Positions 47,717-56,211 of a stretch of DNA of 64,000 nucleotides are shown piece by piece. The translations under genes were made by a program, and so were the position numbers. Under the pieces are notes generated by a model, which did no database searches, was not told the DNA's origin, and worked only from the letters and a program-made list of their open reading frames with translations. Each line of letters opens with the position of its first letter. Within the stretch, counting starts at the first letter, position 1. The DNA is from Corynebacterium sp. (lineage in GTDB: Bacteria > Actinomycetota > Actinomycetes > Mycobacteriales > Mycobacteriaceae): contig NZ_JASLIP010000037.1 of assembly GCF_030152825.1 (NCBI RefSeq), positions 1 to 64,000 on the forward strand, written 5' to 3'.

Positions 47717-48639
47717 TCGTCCTTAGACACTTCCTTGGCGATGATCTCCAGCGGCTCGAGGGAGCGCACGGACGGGTCCAGGCCAACGCCCGGGACGACG
47801 ATGAACTTATTCTCGCGCACCGCCTTCATGTTCTTGGTCGCGGGCTCGCGCTTGAGCTCGTCGATCTTCTCCTGCGCGGTGTCCATCGGCAGTCCACGGC
47901 CGGAGATGTCGGCGACGACAATGTAGTCCGGATCCTTCTCGGCGAAAGCCTCCCAGCTGACCTCGTTGCGGGCCTCCTTGAGGTCCTCAAAGACGTTGGT
48001 CGAGCCGGTGAGCTTCGCGATGTCGTTGGAGATGCCGTAGCGGCCATCAACCCACGGGGCGGCATCGTTGATATTGAAGAGGAAGGCGAGCGACTTACCG
48101 GAGTTCACGTCCGCCTTATCGACGGCTTCCTGGGTCTGGTCGATGAGCTTCTTGAACTCTTCCTCCGCGCCGAGAATTTCACCCAGCTGCTCGTAGTCCT
48201 TCTGGAGGTTCTCGAAGCCGGTCGTGCCGTCCTCCGGGCAATCCGTGTTGGAGACGAAGGTGCGCACACAGTTTTCTGCCCAGAACTCCCGGGCCCCGGT
48301 GAGGCTTCCAACGAAGCTGCCGCGCTGGGTGGCGACGATGAAGTCCGGGTCCACGTCGAGCACCTGCTCCGCGGTCGCGACGGTCTTGCTCAGCACGGGA
48401 ATGCTGTCATAGGCCTCCTGCCACTTCGGCTGAACCTTGTCGTGCAGCGAGCTGGTTCCGACCATCTTGTCCTTTTGCCCCAGCTCGAAGAGGTTCTCGG
48501 TCGTGGCTTGGCGCAGGGTGACGATGCGCTCCGGCTTCTCATCAATCGAAATCTCCATGCCCCAGTTATCGATGGTGCGCCCACCCTGGGCGGTGGTGTC
48601 CTCCTCCGAGCACGCAACGAGCCCTGCTGCCAGGGTCAC
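47713..48639 (-). CDS. Iron-siderophore-type ABC substrate-binding lipoprotein
   Basis: Periplasmic-binding-protein-like lipoprotein (FecB/FepB class III fold) that would deliver a ferric siderophore or heme-like ligand to an ABC permease; no permease is adjacent. The lipobox ends LVAC, followed by SEED; the binding domain is complete (ERIVTLRQATTENLFELG, DPDFIVATQR, DPDYIVVADISG). The natural start appears to be the ATG at 48681 with GAAGGAAG before it, but its second codon is TAG (48676-48678). The remaining open frame begins at a GTG (48639) with no ribosome-binding site and would lose the charged n-region of the signal peptide. Confidence 0.75.
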   Translation of the reverse strand: MTLAAGLVACSEEDTTAQGGRTIDNWGMEISIDEKPERIVTLRQATTENLFELGQKDKMVGTSSLHDKVQPKWQEAYDSIPVLSKTVATAEQVLDVDPDFIVATQRGSFVGSLTGAREFWAENCVRTFVSNTDCPEDGTTGFENLQKDYEQLGEILGAEEEFKKLIDQTQEAVDKADVNSGKSLAFLFNINDAAPWVDGRYGISNDIAKLTGSTNVFEDLKEARNEVSWEAFAEKDPDYIVVADISGRGLPMDTAQEKIDELKREPATKNMKAVRENKFIVVPGVGLDPSVRSLEPLEIIAKEVSKDD

Positions 48640-48675
48640 TCCAACGATGCCGGCGCCGATCCGCAGAGTTTTATT

Positions 48676-48693
48676 CTACATATTGATCTTCCT
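48676..48693 (-). other. ATG-TAG start of the binding lipoprotein
   Basis: On the minus strand a good ribosome-binding site (GAAGGAAG, 48686-48693) precedes ATG (48681-48679) and then TAG (48678-48676). After the TAG the frame runs on as a normal signal peptide (NKTLRIGAGIVGV then the lipobox). It is either a nonsense mutation of codon 2 or a start-stop minimal ORF controlling re-initiation. Confidence 0.7.
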
Positions 48694-48773
48694 TCATCAG
48701 TCACGGGAGGGATATTCACCGGGTCGCGACCGGCTGGTCCGCATCCGACACACCCATCGCTCTGGCGTTCAAT

Positions 48774-48785
48774 GGATACTTATCC
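48774..48785. promoter_or_regulatory. Palindromic operator candidate between divergent genes
   Basis: GGATACTTATCC is a perfect 12-base inverted repeat in the gap between the siderophore-binding lipoprotein and the beta-lyase. On the minus strand TAGGATAAGTATCC shares TAGGATA with DtxR-type iron boxes, but the other half is diverged. Iron control of the lipoprotein is plausible, not proven. Confidence 0.35.
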
Positions 48786-48844
48786 TAGCTAAATGCGAAA
48801 AACCAGAATATAGACAGAGTTGTCTATCCCCCCGACCGGGCGAG

Positions 48845-48850
48845 TACACT
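48845..48850 (+). promoter_or_regulatory. -10 box of the beta-lyase gene, leaderless
   Basis: TACACT ends seven bases before the ATG at 48858, with TTGTCT at 48820 as a possible -35 (19-base spacer). No ribosome-binding site fits, so the transcript probably starts at the ATG. Confidence 0.5.
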
Positions 48851-48857
48851 GTTGGCC

Positions 48858-50159
48858 ATGACTAGCCACAACTCCAGCACACTCGGTCTGCCCACCCTGG
48901 CGGAACTGCGACGCCGCGGTACGAAGAAGTGGCGCGGCTACCCCGATGACGTCATCCCCATGTGGGTCGCGGAGTCCGACTTTCACACCTGCCCGGCCGT
49001 TGCCCGCGCCATCCAGGACTGCATGGACCGCGAATACTTCGGCTACTCCGCTGACGACGAGGAGCTGCGGGAAGCACTCGCCGGCTTCTACGAACGCCGC
49101 TTCGGCTGGACCTTCTCCCCAGACTGGGTTCGCTCCGTCCCCGACGTGGTCACAGGCGTGAAAATCGCCGTCGAGGAACTCACCCCCGCAGGCTCCGCGA
49201 TCGTGCTGCCCGTGCCCGCCTATAACCCCTTCTTCGAGATGCCCGACGTCACCGGTCGGCCGGCGATCGAGGTGCCCATGACTCCGGGGGGAGGCTTCGA
49301 CCTCGCGGCCCTGGAGGAGGTCTTCGCAGCCGGCACCGCAAGCACGCGCGGGCGTGTCGTCGTCGATAAGGGAGCGGGCAACGACGGACAGGAGGAAAAG
49401 GGAAACACAGCCGCGCCGGCCGGGTCGCTGATCCTGTGCAGTCCGTATAACCCCCTCGGCCGGGTGTTCAGCGAGTCTGAACTGCGCGACGTCGTGGAGC
49501 TGGCGGCGAAGTACAACGTGCGGGTGATCTCCGACGAGATCCACGCCCCCATCGTCTACCCGGGGCACCAGCACACCCCGGCCGCCTCGGTCAGCGAAAT
49601 CGCGGCAGAGAACACCATCACGGTCACCGCCACGTCGAAGGGGTGGAACACCGCCGGCCTGCGATGTGCCCAAATGATCTTAAGCTCCCCACGCGACCGC
49701 GAGATCATGGCCGGGGTGCACAAGCTGCGCAGCGGCGAGGCGTCCACCATCGGAATCGCGGCCGCGACCGCCGCCTACCGCGACGAGTCCGGCTGGCTGG
49801 AGGAACAGATCGACTACCTCAGTGGCAACCTCGACCTGCTCGAACGCCGACTGCCCGAGGTACTGCCCGGCGCGAAGTTCCACCGCCCAGAAGGGACCTA
49901 CCTGCTGTGGGTGGATGTTCGCGACGTCCCCGGACTCGGCGCAGCAATGGATGGGAACAGCGAAACAGCACCGAACGCAGCGGAGCCCACAGACCCAGCG
50001 GAGCAGATCCTCAAGCGAGCGAAGGTGGCCTTCAACACCGGAGCCATCTACGGCGCCGGTGGCGCCGGGCATCTGCGGATCAACTTCGCGACCTCTAGGG
50101 CGATCCTCACGGAGGCCCTGGATCGCCTCGCGGCTGCGGGCTTCGGAGAGCGTGCTTAA
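48858..50159 (+). CDS. PatB/MalY-type cystathionine beta-lyase
   Basis: PLP-dependent aminotransferase-fold C-S lyase of 433 residues that cleaves cystathionine or cysteine conjugates to a thiol, pyruvate and ammonia. Family motifs: PMWVAESDF near the start, CSPYNPLGRVFS, ISDEIHAPI and the PLP-lysine block TATSKGWNTAGL. It corresponds to AecD of C. glutamicum. Two inserts (about 160-185 and 358-380) are low-complexity. I use the ATG at 48858; a TTG at 48852 lies inside the spacer to the -10. Confidence 0.85.
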   Translation: MTSHNSSTLGLPTLAELRRRGTKKWRGYPDDVIPMWVAESDFHTCPAVARAIQDCMDREYFGYSADDEELREALAGFYERRFGWTFSPDWVRSVPDVVTGVKIAVEELTPAGSAIVLPVPAYNPFFEMPDVTGRPAIEVPMTPGGGFDLAALEEVFAAGTASTRGRVVVDKGAGNDGQEEKGNTAAPAGSLILCSPYNPLGRVFSESELRDVVELAAKYNVRVISDEIHAPIVYPGHQHTPAASVSEIAAENTITVTATSKGWNTAGLRCAQMILSSPRDREIMAGVHKLRSGEASTIGIAAATAAYRDESGWLEEQIDYLSGNLDLLERRLPEVLPGAKFHRPEGTYLLWVDVRDVPGLGAAMDGNSETAPNAAEPTDPAEQILKRAKVAFNTGAIYGAGGAGHLRINFATSRAILTEALDRLAAAGFGERA

Positions 50160-50230
50160 GGCCTGTCTGCCCTCTTCGCTAGGCTTCTTGGTTGTTAGAG
50201 CTCAACCCCAATTAAGGAGCACGCGAGTAC

Positions 50231-52126
50231 ATGATTGCCGCTTTCGGCAGGATCCTGCGATCCACGAAGGAGCTCATGCCCTTCTACGTGATCGTGATGA
50301 TCTCGAGCATCCTCACCGCCGGCCTGGCCCTGGCCGCGCCATTCTTGGTGAAAAACGCCACCGACACGATCGTGGCCTCGGTGCAGGGCGAGCTCTCCCG
50401 CGACACCGCGCTGCAGACCGTGATCTGGCTGGCAGTGGCCCTGCTCGGCGTGGAGCTGGCCAATAACCTGGTGCGCAACATCGGCGGCTGGTTCGGTGAC
50501 GTGATGGCCACTCGGATGCGGCAGATCCTCTCCAACCGCTACTTCGCGAAGCTCCTCAGCCTGCCGCAGAGCTACTACGACAAGCAGGTCACGGGCACCA
50601 TCATCTCGCGACTGGACCGCTCGATCCTGGGGCTCACCCAGTTCCTGCAGTCCTTCGCCAATAACTTCTTCTCCATGCTTCTCACGGTGGCGATGATCCT
50701 GGTCATCACCGCGATCTACTACTGGCCACTGGCCCTGCTGCTGGCCGTGATCTTCCCGATGTACCTGTGGCTCACCGCGCTGACGAGCCGGAAGTGGATC
50801 GTCTGGGAGAAGGAGAAAAACGAGCACATCGATACAGCTCAGGGCCGGTTCGCCGAGGTCATCGGCCAGGTGAAGGTGGTCAAGTCCTTCGTCACGGAGC
50901 TGCTCGAGCTGCGCCTGTTCCAGAAGCACTTCGACGAAACCGTGCAGATTACCCGCGTGCAGTCCCGCTACTGGCACATGATGGATATCTTCCGCATGGG
51001 CGGAATGAACATCATCTTCTTCGCCATCTACCTCACCCTGTTCTGGCAGACGATCAGCGGGCGCTTCACGATCGGCGATATGGTCCTGCTGCTGCAGCTG
51101 GTGGTCATGGCCCGCCAGCCGGCCAGCATGATGAGCTGGCTGGTGGACACCGCCCAGCGCGCCGCCGCGGGTTCCCGCGAGTACTTCGAGGCGATGGAGG
51201 AGCTGGAGGAGCCGACGACGGCCCCCGCCCTGCGGGACGCTTCCCGCCCGGGTGGCAGCATGCTCGTCGACCAGGAGACCGTGGATGCCGCGCTCGTCCC
51301 GCAGCTCTCCGCCCCGGAGTCCGGCCCGGTGTTCGAGTTCCGGGACGTGGACTTCGAATACCTGCCCGGCGAGCCTGTCATTCACGACGTAAGCTTCAGC
51401 GCGCAGCGAGGCCAGACGGTGGCGCTGGTCGGCGAGTCCGGCGGCGGGAAGTCCACCCTGGTGAACCTGCTGCTGGGCCTGTATCAGCCCACAGCCGGAA
51501 CGCTCACTGTCTGCGGCAAGGACGTGTCGACGCTGACCAGCGCGGAGCTGCGTTCCTCGGTGGGCGTGGTCTTCCAGGAACCCGCGCTGTTCTCCGGCAC
51601 GATCCGGGAGAACATCGCCTACGCCACCCCGGATGCCAGCCAGGCGGAGATCGAGGATGCGGCCAAGCGCGCGAATGCGCACGAGTTCATCATGGGCTTC
51701 ACCGATGGCTACGACACGATCATCGGCGAGCGAGGCCTGCGGCTGTCCGGTGGCCAGAAGCAGCGCATCGCGGTGGCCCGCGCGATGCTGAAGGACGCAC
51801 CCGTGCTGGTGCTGGATGAGGCCACCTCCGCGCTGGATACGAAGGCGGAGCGCGTGGTCCAGGCGGGCCTGGAGCAGCTGATGGAGGGGCGCACCACGCT
51901 GGTGATCGCCCACCGGCTATCGACGATCGCGAACGTGGACACCATCGTCACCCTGGATGAGGGGCGCGTCGACGAGGTCGGCTCCCCCGCGGAGCTGGCG
52001 ACCTCCGGGGGTATCTACTCCGAGCTGTTGAAGCTCACGGGATCGACCTCGGCGGCCGACCGCGAACGATTGAAGCGCTTCGGCTTCTGGGAGGGTGAGC
52101 CCGAGGAAGAGCCCGCGGAGGGCTAA
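50231..52126 (+). CDS. ABC transporter, fused membrane and ATPase domains
   Basis: Half-transporter of 631 residues of the exporter (type IV) class. Six membrane helices occupy about 15-310. The ATPase has Walker A GESGGGKST, the signature LSGGQKQR, Walker B VLVLDEATSALD and the switch His in IAHRLST. It probably works as a homodimer exporting a lipid or drug-like compound; the substrate is unknown. AAGGAG lies 12 bases before the ATG. A Pro/Ala-rich linker joins the two domains. Confidence 0.87.
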   Translation: MIAAFGRILRSTKELMPFYVIVMISSILTAGLALAAPFLVKNATDTIVASVQGELSRDTALQTVIWLAVALLGVELANNLVRNIGGWFGDVMATRMRQILSNRYFAKLLSLPQSYYDKQVTGTIISRLDRSILGLTQFLQSFANNFFSMLLTVAMILVITAIYYWPLALLLAVIFPMYLWLTALTSRKWIVWEKEKNEHIDTAQGRFAEVIGQVKVVKSFVTELLELRLFQKHFDETVQITRVQSRYWHMMDIFRMGGMNIIFFAIYLTLFWQTISGRFTIGDMVLLLQLVVMARQPASMMSWLVDTAQRAAAGSREYFEAMEELEEPTTAPALRDASRPGGSMLVDQETVDAALVPQLSAPESGPVFEFRDVDFEYLPGEPVIHDVSFSAQRGQTVALVGESGGGKSTLVNLLLGLYQPTAGTLTVCGKDVSTLTSAELRSSVGVVFQEPALFSGTIRENIAYATPDASQAEIEDAAKRANAHEFIMGFTDGYDTIIGERGLRLSGGQKQRIAVARAMLKDAPVLVLDEATSALDTKAERVVQAGLEQLMEGRTTLVIAHRLSTIANVDTIVTLDEGRVDEVGSPAELATSGGIYSELLKLTGSTSAADRERLKRFGFWEGEPEEEPAEG

Positions 52127-52151
52127 GCACAGGGGCTCGCCCCGAGCTCAG

Positions 52152-52188
52152 GCGGCTGGGCAACAAGAGGCGACTGGGCAACAAGAAA
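52152..52188. repeat. 18-base direct repeat
   Basis: GGCGGCTGGGCAACAAGA and GGCGACTGGGCAACAAGA sit one base apart (one mismatch) after the ABC transporter gene, just before the terminator. This looks like a slippage duplication without evident function. Confidence 0.6.
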
Positions 52189-52218
52189 GGCCCCCACCGG
52201 AAAACCGGTTGGGAGCCT
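52188..52218. terminator. Bidirectional terminator
   Basis: ACCGG and CCGGT around an AAAA loop extend with CCC/GGG and GG/CC into a long imperfect stem. On the minus strand TTTCTTG follows, and on the plus strand CAAAAATTTT. It separates the convergent ABC transporter and CsbD genes. Confidence 0.7.
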
Positions 52219-52280
52219 CAAAAATTTTCAGCTCAAGCTCTGGGGCTCAGGCCCCAAGGGCTTAAACGAGGGAAAATTCT

Positions 52281-52454
52281 TTACTTGTCGGTGGCGTTGT
52301 TGAAGGCCTCAGCAGCCTTGTCCTTGACCTCGTTAGCCTTGTCCTGCAGGTCGGACTTAGCCTGGTCGATCTTGCCCTCAGCCTTGGTGGACTCGTCGCC
52401 CGTTGCGTCGCCGAAAGCTTCCTTTGCCTTGCCCTTGATGTCGTCGATAGACAT
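52281..52454 (-). CDS. CsbD-like stress protein
   Basis: Small helical CsbD-family protein of 57 residues, rich in Lys, Asp, Glu and Ala (KGKAKEAFGDATGDESTKAEGK). Such proteins accumulate under general stress; the molecular role is unknown. AGGAGG lies close before the ATG at 52454, predicting strong translation. It is monocistronic between terminator and the dehydrogenase gene. Confidence 0.83.
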   Translation of the reverse strand: MSIDDIKGKAKEAFGDATGDESTKAEGKIDQAKSDLQDKANEVKDKAAEAFNNATDK

Positions 52455-52532
52455 GTAGTTCCTCCTAGAAGTAGGAATTTTCCTGTGCCCCATCCACGGT
52501 ACAGAAAAACCGCGAGCGGGGCAGAAAAATTT

Positions 52533-53384
52533 TTAGTACTCGTAGAAACCCTTGCCGGACTTGCGGCCGAAGTGGCCGGCCTGCACCATGCGGCGCAGCA
52601 GCGGCGGGCAGGAGTACGTCGGGTCGCCGAACTCCTCGAACATCACGTCCGCGATGAACGCGCAGGTGTCGAGGCCAACCATGTCGGCCAGGGTGAGCGG
52701 GCCCATCGGGTGCGCGGCGCCCAACTTCATGCCGGTGTCGATGTCTTCTGCGGTGGCCACGCCCTGCTCCACCATGCGGATCGCGGAGAGCATGTACGGC
52801 ACCAGCAGGAAGTTTACGATGAAGCCGGAACGGTCCTTCGCACGGATAGCAGTCTTACCCATCTTCTCGGTCGCGAAGGTCTGCGCCTTCTCCACTGCCT
52901 CCTCAGAGGTGGTCAGCGCCGGGATGACCTCCACGAGAGGCAGAACCGGAACCGGATTGAAGAAGTGCAGGCCGAGCACGCGCTCCGGGTTCTTCGTCGC
53001 CGAGGCGATGGTCTGGATCGGCAGCGACGAGGTGTTGGAGCACAGCGGGGCGCTCTTGTCCTCGACGATCTCGTCAAGCTGTGCGAAGACGTCCTTCTTG
53101 ATCTTCTCGTTCTCGACGATGGCCTCCATGACCATCTCGCGGTCTGCGAAGTCCTCCAGGTTGGTGGTGTAGCCCAGACGGGACAGGGTAGCGTCCCGGT
53201 CCTCTGCGGAGAGCTTCCCGCGCTCCACGGCCTTAGCCAGGGACTTCTCGATTCGCGCCTGGCCGGCGTCCACGGCCTCCTGCTTCAGTTCCCACACGAG
53301 GACGTCCGCGCCGGACTTCGCAGCAACCTCTGCGATTCCGGATCCCATGAGACCTGCTCCGACGATGCCTACTCGCTGCACCAT
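52533..53384 (-). CDS. 3-hydroxybutyryl-CoA dehydrogenase
   Basis: NAD(P)-dependent 3-hydroxyacyl-CoA dehydrogenase of 283 residues (FadB2/Hbd type). The Rossmann motif GAGLMGSGIAE, the catalytic His in GLHFFNPVPVL, and the C-terminal domain with KSGKGFYEY are present. It oxidises 3-hydroxyacyl-CoA to 3-ketoacyl-CoA or works in reverse. I start at the ATG at 53384, six bases after GGAGG; the longer frame to 53558 overlaps the helicase promoter. Confidence 0.9.
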   Translation of the reverse strand: MVQRVGIVGAGLMGSGIAEVAAKSGADVLVWELKQEAVDAGQARIEKSLAKAVERGKLSAEDRDATLSRLGYTTNLEDFADREMVMEAIVENEKIKKDVFAQLDEIVEDKSAPLCSNTSSLPIQTIASATKNPERVLGLHFFNPVPVLPLVEVIPALTTSEEAVEKAQTFATEKMGKTAIRAKDRSGFIVNFLLVPYMLSAIRMVEQGVATAEDIDTGMKLGAAHPMGPLTLADMVGLDTCAFIADVMFEEFGDPTYSCPPLLRRMVQAGHFGRKSGKGFYEY

Positions 53385-53519
53385 GTGAAACCTCCGTTTT
53401 GTCGGTAGATAGTTATATTTTCCAGCATAGTGACGCAGACGACATTTCGCCGTCATTTTCCCCTCTCCGCTGCCACTCCCCTCGCCACTTTTCGCACGGT
53501 CTGCCGACACGGGCGTTGA

Positions 53520-53525
53520 TAGGAT
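53520..53525 (+). promoter_or_regulatory. -10 box of the SNF2 helicase gene
   Basis: TAGGAT ends seven bases before the GTG at 53533, the same geometry as the other leaderless promoters here. The ATG at 53524 overlaps the box and could not lie in a transcript starting from it, which favours the GTG start. Confidence 0.45.
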
Positions 53526-53532
53526 GATCGGC

Positions 53533-56124
53533 GTGAACATCGACGGCCAGGAAGTCACAGTTCAACGCATCGATTCGCTCATCGACGGGCTGGTCGACGT
53601 GCGTTACCACTGGGAGGCCACCACGCAGCGGGTCAGCTGGCTCCGCGAGGGTGGACCCGCCCCAACGCTGTGCTCCGAGGACTCCGCCCGCCTGTTCGGG
53701 CTTGGGCAGAATCTCAGCACGGCCGCTTTCTTGCGCAGCATCGAACCAGGCCAGGCCCCGAGCATTCCCTGGAACGAGGTCAACTCCTCGCTGCAGACCG
53801 TGGGAGAGATCCCCACCCGCGACGGGCTCGAGGAGCAGCGCCCGGAGCTCAAGAAGCTCGCCGAGTACCGGGGCCTGCGCCGCCTATTCCGCTCCCGCCC
53901 ACAGGCCCAGATCGACACCTACCGCAGGTACACCGCCATCGACGGGGCCACGGTTCACTCCATCCTGACCGGTGTGGACGCCGCCCTGGGTTCCACGGAC
54001 CGCGGTCAGTTCCTGGGGATCGATCTGGCGGCGATGCGCCCGGCGATCACCGCCGAGCTGGAGCGCCTCACGGGCTGGGAGGTGCACTGGCACCAGCCCG
54101 CGGAGCTCGATGTCCATCGGCAAGCGCTCGCCCGGCTGGCCGAGGTCGAAGCCACCGAGAAGTCGCTGCTCGCGGAGGTCGAGAGCCAGCAGCGTTCTCT
54201 GAAGAGCACGCTGGCGGACGCGGAGCTGAGGCAGACCGACATCCAGATCCTCGACCAGCTCACGCCGTCGACCTCCCTGCGCCTAGGCCCGCTGCAGCAC
54301 CTGAACCTGCTGGATATCGAGGCCGCCACCGTCAGCGATCTCACCCGCTATGACGGTGTGGGGGAACAGACCGCCCGGCAGGCGATCGCCGCGGCGAAGC
54401 GCTACGCGGCAGAGATGCGCGCGGACCAGCCCGCGGTCATCGACTACCGGGATAAGGGCCCATCCACGGGCTACGTCCGCGCGCTGGCGGATCTCCTCCA
54501 GTTCCGCGAACAGCAACGCGAAGCGCAGCTCGAAGGCCCATTCCTGGCACTGCCGGAAGGCTTCGATGCCTACGCACAGGGCGTCAGCGAATTCGCGCTG
54601 GCCCGGCCGGCCGATGGTCCGCGCCTGATCACGCAGGCAGAGCTCGCGAAGATCCCCACCCGCGGCGCCCCGCTGTCCACGGAGCAGGCGTGGCACCTCT
54701 ACGCCATCCGCGCGGCGGAGTTCCATGCCTTCGGCGACGACAAGTCCGCCACCGCCGTGCCGGAGGACATCGCCAAGTCCATCGAGGAGATCACCCTCCG
54801 TGGCGTGCTGCACGCGAGCCTGCGCGGTTACCAGGACTTCGGGGCGAGGTACGCGCTTGCCCAGCGCAAGGTCCTGATCGGCGATGAGATGGGCCTGGGC
54901 AAAACCATGCAGGCCCTGGCGGTGTTCGCCCACCTCGCTGCCCGCGGCGAGAAGCACTTTCTGGTGGTCTGCCCGCCCAGCCTGCGCATCAACTGGGAGC
55001 GCGAGATCAAAAAGTTCACGGATCTTGAGCCCCACATCATCGCCGGCCCGTACAAGGACGCCGCCTACGAGGCCTTCAGCAACCGGGGCGGGGTGGCCAT
55101 CGTGGGCTTCCCCGAGGTGCGCGGGGACTCGACGGTCATGACCGGCGATCTTAACTACGGCGCGCTCGTCGTCGACGAAGCCCACCGCGCCAAGAACCCC
55201 AAGTCCAAGCAGGCCCAGGGCGTACAGCAACTCACCGCACGGACGGACGTCGTCACCTATCTTTCCGGCACCCCGCTGGAAAACCGGGTGGCCGAGATGG
55301 AGACGCTGCTGGGCTACCTCGACCCCGAGCTAGGGCCCAAGCTCGAGAAGGCACGCAGGAGCGCGCGTGAGTTCCGCACCGTCGTCGCGCGCCGCTACCT
55401 GCGCCGCAACCAGAGCGACGTCCTCGCCGAGCTGCCACCGCTGACCGAGACGGAGGAATGGATCGAGGCCGTCGAGTCGGATCGTGAGAGGTACAACGAG
55501 GCCGTCGAGGTGGGCAACTTCATGCAGATGCGGCAGAGCTTCAGCGGGCCGGGGTCCGCGAAGATGGAGCGCTTCGCCGAGCTGCTCACCGATGGCCTGG
55601 ATGACGATAAGACGATCGTGTTCACGTACTTCCGCGGCGTGCTCGATCACCTCATGGACAGCCTCGGCGACCGGGCATTCGGCCCGATCGCGGGCGGGGT
55701 GAGCCACCAGGAACGCCAGCAGGCGGTGGATGACTTCACCGCAGCCGAGCCTGGCGCGGTGCTCGTCGCGCAGATCAACGCTGCCGGCGAGGGGCTGAAT
55801 ATCCAGGCGGCGAACCACGTGGTGCTCATCGAGCCACAGCTCAACCCGGCGGTCGAGGCGCAAGCCATCGCGCGCGCCCACCGGATGGGCCAAATCAACC
55901 CGGTGGAGGTGCACCGGCTGCTCACCCCAGACTCCGTGGAGGAGCGACTGCACCTGCTGCTGGCAACCAAGCGGGAGCTCTTCGATTCCTATGCCCGCGA
56001 CTCGGTGGCGGCGCAACAGAACCCGGAGGCCATGGACATTACGGACCAGCAGGTCATGAGCGAGGTGCTCGCCGCCGAGAAGGAGCGGATCAAGGAGCTT
56101 CGGGGCGAGACCCCGACGCTTTAG
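53533..56124 (+). CDS. SNF2-family DEAD/DEAH helicase, stand-alone
   Basis: Swi2/Snf2 ATPase of 863-866 residues. The N-terminal region (1-390) is not recognised, except for a helix-hairpin-helix-like segment near 270-290 (LTRYDGVGEQTARQAI) that could bind DNA. The motor has Walker A GDEMGLGKT (about 455), DEAH in VVDEAH (about 548), SGTPLENR and motif VI QAIARAHRMGQ. It probably translocates on double-stranded DNA. Start: GTG at 53533 (preferred from promoter spacing) or ATG at 53524. No methylase, nuclease or other defence gene is nearby; a repair or protein-displacement role is possible. Confidence 0.85.
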   Translation: MNIDGQEVTVQRIDSLIDGLVDVRYHWEATTQRVSWLREGGPAPTLCSEDSARLFGLGQNLSTAAFLRSIEPGQAPSIPWNEVNSSLQTVGEIPTRDGLEEQRPELKKLAEYRGLRRLFRSRPQAQIDTYRRYTAIDGATVHSILTGVDAALGSTDRGQFLGIDLAAMRPAITAELERLTGWEVHWHQPAELDVHRQALARLAEVEATEKSLLAEVESQQRSLKSTLADAELRQTDIQILDQLTPSTSLRLGPLQHLNLLDIEAATVSDLTRYDGVGEQTARQAIAAAKRYAAEMRADQPAVIDYRDKGPSTGYVRALADLLQFREQQREAQLEGPFLALPEGFDAYAQGVSEFALARPADGPRLITQAELAKIPTRGAPLSTEQAWHLYAIRAAEFHAFGDDKSATAVPEDIAKSIEEITLRGVLHASLRGYQDFGARYALAQRKVLIGDEMGLGKTMQALAVFAHLAARGEKHFLVVCPPSLRINWEREIKKFTDLEPHIIAGPYKDAAYEAFSNRGGVAIVGFPEVRGDSTVMTGDLNYGALVVDEAHRAKNPKSKQAQGVQQLTARTDVVTYLSGTPLENRVAEMETLLGYLDPELGPKLEKARRSAREFRTVVARRYLRRNQSDVLAELPPLTETEEWIEAVESDRERYNEAVEVGNFMQMRQSFSGPGSAKMERFAELLTDGLDDDKTIVFTYFRGVLDHLMDSLGDRAFGPIAGGVSHQERQQAVDDFTAAEPGAVLVAQINAAGEGLNIQAANHVVLIEPQLNPAVEAQAIARAHRMGQINPVEVHRLLTPDSVEERLHLLLATKRELFDSYARDSVAAQQNPEAMDITDQQVMSEVLAAEKERIKELRGETPTL

Positions 56125-56211
56125 GTTGTTCCCAGGCGTTCTGGGCCACTCTCGCCTTCTCAAGCTTGCCCAGGGGGCGCGCCGCAACGGCTCGCGGGCA
56201 GGCGCTGGATA

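Noticed and set aside
50195..51913. 572-codon open frame antisense to the ABC transporter
   Set aside because: Shadow of a well-supported transporter; His/Gln/Asp/Arg-rich with no motifs.
53533..56124. Defence island around the SNF2 helicase
   Set aside because: Neighbours are a dehydrogenase, CsbD and envelope proteins; no nuclease, methylase or phospholipase D gene accompanies it.
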